NCBI GenBank assembly: GCA_963580455.1
Contig: OY756970.1
Coordinates: 11,594,001 to 11,658,000, forward strand
Direction of reading: 5' to 3'
Length of the DNA stretch: 64,000 nucleotides
DNA from: Euonymus europaeus
Taxonomy: Eukaryota > Streptophyta > Magnoliopsida > Celastrales > Celastraceae
Below, piece by piece: positions 54,234-64,000 of the stretch; the stretch's first letter is position 1; every line of letters begins with the position of its first letter. The notes below the pieces were generated by a model. The model was not told where the DNA came from, ran no database searches, and saw only the letters and a list, made by a program, of their open reading frames with translations. Position numbers and translations under genes: made by a program.

Positions 54234-57200
54234 TGTTGTACCCCATTTTTGTCCAGGGCCTAATTGATAAATTCAAGCCTAGGGGAATTTTAGCTCAATA
54301 AAATGTATGTTACATGTAAGAAATAAAAATAAATAAATAACACATGGATTTATTTAGGTTTAATTAAGGCCACATTAGAGTCACTAGTATATGGGTTTAT
54401 TAACAAACTTAATCAATAAGCCCAAGTGAACTAACCCAGCCCATCAAAAAATTCATGACCCAGCATAGTACAAATAGCCCAAAATCAGTAAGCCCAAATA
54501 AAATGGACCGGATTCACTCAAAAGAGGAAGCCCGGTCCATAATCTAACTAAACCTAATTGGGATAGAAGATGCCGAAGAAGAAGAAAGAAGAGATGGCGC
54601 CGTTGGCGTCGTCCAGAAGAGAGAGGGAACAGAGAGAGAAAGGCGCCGGGAAAGTAGGAAAAAGAGAGAGAAGGTGATCGGAATCGTTTAGGATTCACAT
54701 CAGGTTTTGGAAACGAGAGATTCTAGAGTTTAAAAGATTGGGATTTTTGGATATATTTGGGGCAAGAAAATCGGGTTTAGGGGAAGTTTTGGAATAAAAG
54801 AGATTCTAGAGGGATTAGGGGAGAGTTGATTGTAAGGAATGAGGGGAAACAGAATCAGTAGGAGAAAAAAAAGATTAGAGATTTTTAAGTTATAAATAGA
54901 GAGCTTCTTCCTCTTCTTTGGAAGGGGAATTTGGGGAGGGTCTTGATTTCGGTTTCTCAATTTTTCTGGAGCTTCTGTTTCTTCTTTTTCGAAACTTGGA
55001 GGAGGGGGATTTTTCTGGTTTTCGGTTTTTCGGCTTTTCGAATTTTCTTGGCATCTTCTTCTTCTTTTCGAATTTTCTGGGGGGTTCCATCTTCTTCTTC
55101 TTCCTTTCGAATTTTCTGGGATTCTTTCTTTTTCGCTGGATCAAATTTTGTGGGAGAGAATTCTGGTAGGGAGGATCGATTTTCTTGGATCTTCGGGGTT
55201 TGAATACTCTGTCTGGATTTTGGGCTTGCGGTCGAAATTTCTTCCTCTGTTGATCAAGGGGTGAGATTACTGAGTCTTCATTATGGTTTTTTCTCTTGAA
55301 TAAGATTCGGATGGTTGGCATACCAAAGGAAGAACAATCGGGTTGCACGTTTGTTTTTGGTTCTTGGTTTTCTTATTGATAATTGTGAAGTTTTGATTTT
55401 GTGAACAATTGTTACACCGAATTATGTGAGAATTTCCGTTATAGATTATCTTTGTTTTTCTTTGTTTTGTTTCAACAGCATGTTTGTATTGTTTAATCAT
55501 GGTTTGGATGGCTTGTGTGAGGAAAAATGATTATAATTTCTGGGTTTTTGATTCTCTGTTTGGATTTTGAGTTTGCTGTCGAAGTCACCTCTTCTCAAAT
55601 TTTCTGTGTTATTATTTTTGAGCTGGCTATGATGCGGATTGATGGTTGTTGTCCTACTTGTTACGGTGCTATATATATATGAACTGATAATGCTGGCTTG
55701 TGTATGAGTATGCATTCTGGATTCATTGGTTTTTGGTATCTCATAAATTTTTGATGAAAGGTTGGATGGTTATTTGCCCAAAGGAAGAATAGGTAGTGTT
55801 TTTATTGTAAGAAGGAAATATGTTTTGCTGTTATGGGTTTGAATACAGGTTTGCAGGTGTTGCTGGTGTTTTAACGGTAATTCAAAAAAGGTCACTTGTA
55901 CCCATCTTTGAGGAGTTGAAGGTTTTGTTATCTTAGTGTTCTAGGTCTCTTATTTGTTATAATTGTTTTTGGCATGATTCTTGTTCTTTAAGAAGTTCTG
56001 TGATTGCTCTTTATTTTTCTGTGATTTTCAGGAACTTGAATTATTATGGTTGTCTGCCTTGGTAGAATGATTATTCTTGGATGATGTTTTTATCTGTTAC
56101 CTTTGCGTTTACATTCTATGATCTGAATTTTGATATGATATTGATGATGTTCTGGGCGTGAGAATGGTCTGCAATATGAATTGGAGTTTTGTGATATTGT
56201 TTGATATTCTGGTTTGTTTATAATCTTTGTGGGCTGATGGATTAATATAAATTAGGCTTGGTTTGCTAATTGGATGGGTCAAAGTGAGTTGTTTAAATAG
56301 GCAATTATGGGCTTTGCATGATGTAATGGTTTGGATCGTGTATTATGTATTGAGGTTTATCTATGGGGGTTAATTTGGTAGTCATTGGGCCATATGAATG
56401 GATTATGTGAAGTATTTGGGCTTTGGGTTTTATATGCATTTGGGATTTGAAAAATTGCATGAAAATAAAAGTTTATATGTGACATTTTGTATGCTCATTT
56501 CAACAAAGCAATTAATTATAATCTTTTCAATCATGTTAATGTAATAATATGATTGAAATATTTGATTGCTAATAAAAAAAAGGGGGAACCGAAATCCCAT
56601 TCCATTCATCGTTTTTTTTAACATGCTAATATGTTATTTATTGGATTGTGCTTATGTATGAATTATGTGATTGGTTTGATGTTGATGTTGTGTGATTTAT
56701 GTGTTAATTGTTTGATTCAATATTTTTAATATGTTTGATTGGTGGGTTTGCGATAATTTAATATCGTATAGTCCACATATAAAAAATTCAGTTCCCCAAC
56801 ATTTTTCTTTAATTTTATTTTTACCTTTGTTATTCTATTTTCACGTTATTATATTCCTATTTTTATTTCATTTTATTTTATCCATTTTACTTTATTTTCC
56901 TATTCATTTATATATTTTATTTATTTTTCTTTTCTGGTTTTATTTATTGTATATTAATTTCGTTTTTTTATAATAATAATTATTATTTTATACATTATTA
57001 TTTTTCATTTTATTTTACTTTAGTTTTTTCCCTCTTTGTTTATTTTCGTTATTTTATTGTATTTTGTATTTTATTCTCATTTTATTTTCATCTTATAAAT
57101 ATATATATGTATATTGTCACTCTATTTTCGTATGGTTCTTATTATTATTTTGTATCTCATTATTATTAGTATTATTATGTTATTTGCCTTATATCATTAT

Positions 57201-58092
57201 TACGTACTTATATAATATTTATGTTATTTTTTTTATATATTATATTTACCTTTTGACTTTATTTCTATTTTTATTCTTATCCTTATTTTTATGATGTTTA
57301 ATATTTTATGTTATATTTTACTTTATTTCGAACTTATGTATCATATAAAGATTATACTAAAAGTCTTTGCCTACGATGAAATCTATTTGAGGAATGCATT
57401 GAATGCACCCTTGGGTAGATTCTTGAGGTGAGAGCGTTTCTTGGGAAATTTGACCATTGGATGGACAAAACCCTATGAACCTCAATATTAAGACTTTTAA
57501 TATAGTTTTTATATATATTATAAAATTATTTTGTATTTTATTCTATTTTCATATAACCCTATATCTACTTAAATTATTTTTCCTATTTATTTAAATATTA
57601 TTTTTTTATCTTATATAATTTGTCATATAATTTATATAATCATTATACTTTATATATATAGTCTTTATATATATTATAAAATTATTTTATTATATTCGAA
57701 TATAATTTATATATATATTTTATAAGTTTATTTATTCTATTTTGATATATCCATATGTCTACTTAAATTATTTTATCTTATATAGTTATTATATTCCTCT
57801 AAACATAATTTTTATCTTATATATAATTATCATATTTTACGTATGCCACAATTAATATTTTCGGTAAAAGTCATTTAATGGGATAATAAAAATTAGGTGG
57901 GCAACTGTTTTTAAAACAGGCGTTGTGGGGTGCCTCACACCTTCCCCATACGCAACAAACTCGCTTACCCTTTTTCTGAATTTTTCGTAGACCAAAAAAT
58001 TATATTTTCATGGTGACCAATTGCACCTATTCAATTAGTGGCGACTTCTGATATTTTATTAAAAAATCCTTTTCGCAAAACCGGTTGCGACA
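54234..58092 (+). mobile_element. Ogre-type solo LTR (3859 bp) inside gag
   Basis: Begins TGTTGTACCCCATTTTTG, ends CCGGTTGCGACA, flanked by GGTTC at 54229-54233 and 58093-58097. Gag reading resumes across the site. The conserved block GGGGTGCCTCACACCTTCCC lies near 57930, and the AATTAGTGGCGACTTC phrase near its end. An AT-rich stretch occupies 56780-57850. Many short frames inside are not supported as genes. Longer than the other two Ogre-type LTRs, so probably another subfamily. Confidence 0.88.
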
Positions 58093-59460
58093 GGTTCCTA
58101 CTATCTACGACTTATAGAACACTACGATGAAGGAAGGGCAAGATTTCAGGGCATATGCCCACCGATAGAGAGATTTAGTGGCCCAGATAATCCTACCATT
58201 GTCAGATAAAGATTTATTGAATGCCTTCATTGATACTCTTCATGAGCCCTATACTTCAAATCTGGCAGGAGTGGGTTACCACGACCGGGCAGATATCATA
58301 CATTTAGGAGAACGAGTTGAGCGTTGCATGAAGAGAGGAACTTTGTATAATCCTTGTTTGGAAAGACCGGAGGCTTCAAAATCCAGCAAAGGAAAGAGGA
58401 CTGAGGTGCATTCCGTGAGTTTCACTCCACCCCGAACTGTCTATAAGTCATCTACTTCAAATTACCAACCGAGGGATGATGCCCTTTGCATGCATAATTC
58501 AGAAGTATACTTTAACCAACCACCAAACACTTATCCTTCCTAATACAATTCTCCATCCTCGAATCAATACCCTCAACACCCAAACACTGGCCAAAACCCT
58601 TGTCTGAATCCTCGGATCACAGATCTCAATCGATACCCTAGCAACCAAAACCCTCGCCCAAATTTTTGGAACCCCAATCCTAGACCCCGAAGGCCTTTCG
58701 AGCAGTTTGATCCAATTCCAATAACCTATACTAAATGTTTCACTAAGCTGCAAGCACAAGGAGTGGTTGCCCCAATTCGTGGAAGAGTCCACATGCCTCC
58801 ATATCCTTCATCGTACGACCCCGATTTAACATGTTTGTACCATAGAGGTGCACCAGGACATTCAACAGAGACATGCTTACAATTTAAGAGGAAAGTACAA
58901 GGGATGGTTGAGGCAAAATGGCTTGATCTTAGCGCGGTCAATAAGCCAAATGTCAACAACAACCCCTTGCCTAATCATGAGAAGGAGGGAGTAAATATTG
59001 TGGAAGAATTTTGTGATGTCAAAAGATGGGTTTCAGAAATTTCAATGGCTTTGGGTCGCTTATTTGCTGTGTTAAGTAAAGAAGGTTTAATTGAAGAAAG
59101 TATAATGAACATGGATGCGGAAAATGAATTCTATGACGCAACCGAGGTTTGTGCATATCATAAGGGACAGAAAGGGCATGCCACTGAGAATTGTGCTGAT
59201 TTCCAAGAAAAGGTGCAAGAATTAATGGACTCGAAGATGATATCATTACAAGAAGTAAAAATCCAGCCCGAGGAAGCCAATGTCATCAGTGGATACTATC
59301 AAAGGACCAAACCAAACCCCACGCCACAATTTGTTTTGCAATATTATGTGGACGATGTGCCCCTGATTGCTGCATCAAAACCTATGGCAGACCTGTTATA
59401 CAAAAGTGACAAAGCGGTACCTTGGACCTATGAAGCGGCACCAGCAATATTAAAGGGGAA

Positions 59461-60423
59461 ATGGTAGACAAGGTCTTTGGTATCAGTGGGATGACCCGGA
59501 GTGGGAGATGTTATACTCCAAATAAGCCAGACGAAAGGCCGATAGTAGATCATGAGGCAGAGCGCAAAAGAAAAGGGAAAGATATACCCAGAATGGAAAG
59601 ATTAATCTCCCTCCCGACCGAGGGCCTCTTCATGCGTCCGAATGACGTAAAACAGGTGGTAAGCGATTCAGAAGTGCAAGAGTTCCTAAAACTCATTCGA
59701 CAAAGCGAATACATGATGGCAGATCAACTAAAAAAGACCCCAACAAAGATTTTGATCTTGTTGAGAATGCTGAACCAGGCTTATGTGCTCAACAAAATCC
59801 TTACAGAGGCTCTTGACAGCATTGTGAGAAATGTACTGGTTTCTCATTTACTGTCCTTTACTGAGGATGAAATTCTGCCTGAAGGGACAGGGCATAACAG
59901 AGCCCTGCATATTTCAACTATGTGTCGTGGGAAAGAGTTGGCAAGCATCCTGATAGATAATGGGTCGTCACTCAATATTCTACGTAAAAAAACTTTTGAG
60001 AGATTGCCTATTGAGAAGTCTTATCTCAGGAAAGTACTCATGGTAGTAAGAGCGTTTGATGGAACTCGAAGGGAAATCATGGGGGAGATTGAAATACCAT
60101 TGGAGGTGGCTAGTATAACTTTCAATGTGCCATTTGTGGTTATGGATATTTCTCCCACTTACAGCTGTTTGTTGGGGCGACCTTGGATCTATGCTGCGAG
60201 GGTTGTTCCATCATCATTGCATCAGACGCTCAAGTTTGCCCATAATGGAAGGGTCTATATAGTAAAGGGCCAGTCTGAATGGATGGTTGCTAGCTTGTCC
60301 ATTGATGGCCATATTGATGCTTCGATGACTAGAGTTAAAGTTCTTTCTAGTCTTTCAAAATTGCCAGCGCTACCTTTGCAAATGATGGATGTTATCCTTC
60401 GAAACCGGAGTTATCAAAGATAG
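59461..60423 (+). pseudogene. Ogre protease region
   Basis: Open for 320 codons and overlapping the end of gag by a few bases in another frame. Aspartic protease motif LIDNGSSLNIL near residue 167, with the flap-like FDGTRREIMGEIEIPL and the LLGRPWIY motif further on. Would cleave Gag-Pol. It is open here but separated from RT by a frameshifted G-patch and the intron-like region, so listed as part of a dead element. Confidence 0.8.
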
Positions 60424-60979
60424 CAAAGAGCGTTGCCAAATTCATGTTGAAGAATGGTATCGCCCAGGAGAAGGCCTTGGAAAGAATCAGCAAGGGATCA
60501 AAAGGCTAATATAATTGGTGAAACACTCCGGAAGCTGGGGTTTGGGCTACATGCCAACTAGGGCTGACAAGAATAGATTACAAGAAGATAAGCAGGCAAA
60601 GAGGATTGTGAGGCCTGAAAGAAGGTTAGAGGTGCAAAGTGAATTACCCCCTTGACTTTATGACACATTCATCTACGAAGGAATGTAGAACAAGATAAAA
60701 ATGGCCGATATTGGGGCAGTTTTTGGAAAGATCCAAAAACTACCATGTTAAAGCTCAACTAGTCAAATTGGGTTTCGTTTGGATCTTTTGTAATGAGCAT
60801 GCTTGCTTTTATTCCAAATAAATTTTATAGGATGTCGTTTGCATGTTTTCAATTCAGCAACATTTCCCTTCATGAAATAACAGTTTTGTGACAGTTATCC
60901 ATATTTAATCATCTTTGTTCCTAATTCTCGATTCCTTTGTTCTCCGCTTAAATTCCACTCTCATTCAATTCTTTAACAG
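60424..60979 (+). pseudogene. Frameshifted G-patch and Ogre-type intron
   Basis: After a shift near 60450 the translation reads WYRPGEGLGKNQQGIKRL and GSWGLGYMPTRADKNR, a G-patch (RNA-binding) signature. Non-coding AT-rich sequence follows to a pyrimidine-rich acceptor ending TTCTTTAACAG at 60979. Ogre elements are known to splice an intron between protease and RT; the 5' splice site was not fixed. Confidence 0.6.
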
Positions 60980-63900
60980 GACTGAAAGTGATGATAACAA
61001 AGAGGGCGAACTTAACAAACCAGATTTTGATGCACCTATTAGCAATGTTGAATCTTACTATGAAATTGAGGAAGAAGTAGAAATTTTACCTGAAATAATG
61101 AGATAGATCAATCAAGAGAGAAAAATAATACAACCATACCAAGAGAAATTTGAAGTTGTGGATTTGGGAACGAAAATGAAAAAGAAAGAAGTCAAAATAG
61201 GTGTTGCTTTTGAGGGAGAAGACAAAAAGAAGTTAATAGATATGTTGCATAATTACCAGGATGTCTTTGCATGGTCCTATCGAGACATGCCTGGTCTTGA
61301 TGCAAATATTATTGTTCACAAGTTGCCATTGATACCAGAATACGTTCTTGTGAAGTAGAAGTTGAGGAGATTGAAAACAAATATGCTTTTGAAGACAAGA
61401 GATGAAGTGAAAAAATAATTTGATGCAGGATTTTTAGCAGTAGCTCAATATCTTGAATGGGTAGCGAATATTGTGCCAATTCCTAAAAAAGATGCCAAGG
61501 TTCAGATGTGCATTGACTACAGGGATCTCAAAAGTGCAAGCCCAACAGATAATTTCCCTCTCTCTCATATTGATGTCTTGGTGGAAAATACAGCCCAACA
61601 TTCAATTTTTTCCTTAATGGATGGATTTTCAGGATATAACCAAGTTAAGATGGAATTAGGAATCAAGAGAAAACAACCTTCATTACCCTATGGGGAACTT
61701 TTGGTTATAAAGTCATGCCATTTGTTTTGAAGAATGCTGGGGAAACTTACCAAAGGGCTATGGTCACCCTGTTTCATGACATAATGCACAAGGAGGTTGA
61801 AGTATATGTCGATGATATGATAGCAAAATCCAAGGAGGGTGAGGATCATATCGCAAATCTCCATAAGTTATTCGATCGATTAAGAAAGCATCAGTTAAAG
61901 TTGAATCTGGCGAAGTGCACATTTAGGGCAAGCTCGGGGAAATTGCTAAAGTTCATTGTAAGCAAAAAAAGGAATTGAGGTGGATCCTGACAAAGTCAAA
62001 GCAATCTTGGAGTTGCCTCCCCCTCGCACAGAGAAAGTAGTTAGGGGTTTCTTAGGAAGATTGAACTATATTGCACGATATATTTTGCAATTGACGGCTA
62101 CTTGTGAACCCATCTTCAAATTACTACGTAAGAACAACTCAACAAAATGGAATGAGGATTGCCAACTGGCATTTGAGCAAATTAAGCGATATTTGCAGAG
62201 TCCTCCAGTGTTGATGCCCCCTGTGACTGGTAGACCACTTATCCTCTATTTAACCATCTCAGAGATTTCAATGAGATGTGTGCTTGGACAACATGATTCA
62301 TCAGGAAGGATAGAGCATGCCATCTATTACTTAAGTAAGAAATTTACAAGTTGTGAAACTAATTACTCAATGTTGGAGAAGACTTGTTGCTCGCTAGTTT
62401 GGGCGGCACATCGACTTAGGCAATACATGTTGTATCACACTACATGGTTGATTTCCAGAATGGATCCTATCAAATACATTTTTGAGAAGCCTTCACTTTC
62501 AGGAAGGATTGCTAAGTGGTAGATGTTACTTTTGGAGTATGATATTTTGTATTTCACACAAAAAGCGATCAAAGGAAAAGCAATAGCAGATTGTTTGGCT
62601 GACGGAGCAATTAACAATCCTCAGGCTATGAATTTAGGGTTCTCAGATATCGACATCATGGCAATATTGGAGGATCAGAGCCAGAAAAAATTAGAAGAAT
62701 GAACTTTTTTATTTGACGGTGCATCTAATATTATAGGATGTGGAATTGGGGCAGCATTGATATCGCCCGAAGAGAACATCATCCCGTTAACAGCCAAGCT
62801 ATATTTCGAATCCACCAACAATGTGGTTGAGTGCAAAGCATGCACAATGGGGATTCAAGCAGCTATTGACATGAGGATTAAAAGGCTACAAGTCTATGGG
62901 GATTCAAAATTAGTGTTTAGACAATTGAATGATGAATAAAAGACCAAGGATGGTAAATTCATCCCATACCACCGACACATAAAAAAACTAATCAAGTTTT
63001 GCGATTAGATCGAGTTTGACCATATTCCGAGAGAAGAGAACCAGATAGCAGATACTCTAGCAACTTTGGCAGCCATGTTTGATGTAGATCCAAAAGGTGA
63101 AGGGCAGGTGATTAAGATTGAGAAGCGAGAAGTTCGAGGGTATTGTTCAAATGTGGAAGGAGAGCCATATAGTAAACCCTGGTATCATGATTTCTGGCAA
63201 TACATTGAGAAGAAAAGATATCCATCAGGAGCATTGGAGAATGACAAACGCACCATCAGAAGATTAGCAGGGGCTTTCTTCTTAAATGAGAATGTTCTTT
63301 ACAAAAAGAATGGTTTAGTGTTCTTACGTTGTGTTGATATCATTGAAGCCAAACAAATCATGGAGGAAATTCATGAAGGAATATGTGGAACTCATTCCAG
63401 TGGATACTCAATGGTGCAAAAGATTATTCACGTCGTTTATTATTGGTTGACTATGGAGCAAGATTGCATAAAATATGCACGCAAGTGTTACAAGTGTCAA
63501 GTTTATAAAGACAGAACACATGTCCCAGTTAACCCATTACACGTATTGACATCACCATGGCTTTTCTCAATATGGGGTCCAGATGTCATTGGTCCAATTG
63601 AACCGAAAGCCTCTAATGGACATCGTTTCATTTTGGTAGCCATTGATTACTTCACCAAATGGGTGGAAGCTACTTCTTATTCCAGTGTGACAAGCAATGT
63701 GGTTCTTCAATTTTTGACAAAATAGATTGTGTGCCGATATGGAGTCCCGGAAAGAATTATCACTGATAATGGCACAAATTTCAACAACAAGATGGTGAAC
63801 GATTTATGTGACCAGTTCAAAATTAATCATCATAATTCAACACCACATCACCCAAAGATGAACGGAGCTGTCGAGGCAGCAAATAAAAATATAAAAAAGA

Positions 63901-64000
63901 TCATTGGTAAGATGATAGTGAATTACAAAGATTGGCACAAGAAGCTTCCTTATGCACTGTATAGTTACTGTACATCAATACGCACATCTAGTGGAGAGAC
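60980..64000 (+). pseudogene. pol: Ogre RT, dual RNase H and integrase, broken, runs off window
   Basis: RT with MCIDYRDLKSASP, FSLMDGFSGYNQVKM and VYVDDMIAKS (catalytic Asp pair present) spans about 61158-62000. First RNase H: IYYLSKKFTSCETNYSMLEK. Second RNase H: FLFDGAS, VVECKA, VYGDSKLV, QIADTLA at about 62700-63070. Integrase: zinc finger HEGICGTHSSGYS...CYKCQ, core WGPDVIGP, ITDNGTNF and MNGAVEAANKN. Stops occur near 61106, 61358, 61419, 62522, 62703, 62939, 63009 and 63725; frameshifts near 61700 and 61976. The window ends inside integrase. Confidence 0.88.

Larger units (their letters stand above)
51795..59467 (+). pseudogene. gag: Ogre gag, split by two insertions and stops
   Basis: Segments 51795-52289, 53915-54233 and 58098-59467 join in reading sense. 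N-terminal coiled coil (MDIEEKIKEKIASEKHHH onward), then capsid-like text FHDSLDGPAQRWFNALNP and WEDLEEIFTKQY, then FRAYAHR and DLVAQI after the second insertion. Two Cys/His knuckles follow: CLYHRGAPGHSTETC and CAYHKGQKGHATENC. Stops occur near 52112, 54056, 58115, 58169 and 58543. Gag would form the particle and bind RNA; this copy cannot be translated whole. Confidence 0.8.
39312..64000 (+). mobile_element. Ogre-type (Tat lineage) retrotransposon, 5' part, nested insertions, runs off window
   Basis: Order: LTR, tRNA-Arg-like PBS, ORF1, gag, protease, intron-like region, RT, RNase H, second RNase H, integrase. ORF1 upstream of gag and an intron before RT are Ogre hallmarks. The element is old: each coding part has stops or frameshifts. 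It carries a Mutator-like element with a solo LTR in its 5' LTR and two insertions in gag. The 3' LTR is outside the window. Confidence 0.85.

Noticed and set aside
54890..55348. 152-codon Lys/Arg/Pro-rich minus-strand frame
   Set aside because: It lies in the solo LTR 54234-58092 opposite a T-rich repeat (TTTTCGAATTTTC...), so its composition explains the open frame.

Overview
The window is plant nuclear DNA, most likely from a eudicot. One ordinary gene is visible: a ten-exon DEAD-box RNA helicase on the minus strand (29844-37415) that matches the RH20/DDX5 type in length, motif order and exon structure. Nearly everything else is LTR retrotransposon or DNA-transposon sequence, much of it nested. 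Insertion boundaries were fixed by TG...CA ends plus matching target-site duplications (TSDs).

Layout. 1-1015: edge of a minus-strand Tat-type Ty3/gypsy element (leader minisatellite, PBS, one LTR). 1016-8010: two inverted ~1.1 kb repeat arms, with an Ogre-type solo LTR (2125-6466, TSD TCACT) near their axis; that LTR carries an Athila-type LTR plus leader bounded by 71-bp direct repeats. 8270-9779: solo LTR (TSD AATGA). 10130-12844: decayed PIF/Harbinger sequence (transposase C-terminus and MYB-like ORF1, convergent). 13163-16669: solo LTR (TSD GTCAT) containing another solo LTR (14068-16347, TSD CGTGC). 17585-19560: fragments of old elements. 19584-28780: a complete, very young 9.2-kb Tat-lineage element (TSD GGGCC) whose two 447-bp LTRs differ at one base; it has one unbroken 1757-codon gag-pol frame on the minus strand and a spliced gene on the opposite strand. 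29844-37415: the helicase. 38857-39306: reverse transcriptase remnant. 39312-64000 (continuing past the window): a large Ogre-type element.

The Ogre element is the most layered part. Its 5' LTR (39312-48751) was entered by a 6.9-kb Mutator-like foldback element (39501-46440, 9-bp TSD CATTTACTA), which was entered by a solo LTR (39796-42083, TSD AGATT). Downstream come a tRNA-Arg-like PBS, the extra ORF1 typical of Ogre, gag, protease, a G-patch remnant, an intron-like region, reverse transcriptase, two RNase H domains and integrase, all with stops or frameshifts. Gag is split by two more insertions: a deletion derivative that kept its polypurine-tract region (52290-53909, TSD CCATG) and a 3.86-kb solo LTR (54234-58092, TSD GGTTC).

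No autonomous bacterial-type system, CRISPR array or convincing RNA gene was seen. The most unusual observations are the antisense spliced gene in the young Tat element, the reverse transcriptase active-site substitution in that same intact frame, the foldback Mutator-like element, and two atypical insertion structures (71-bp flanking repeats; the PPT-retaining deletion derivative). Identities were read by eye; none was computed or searched.
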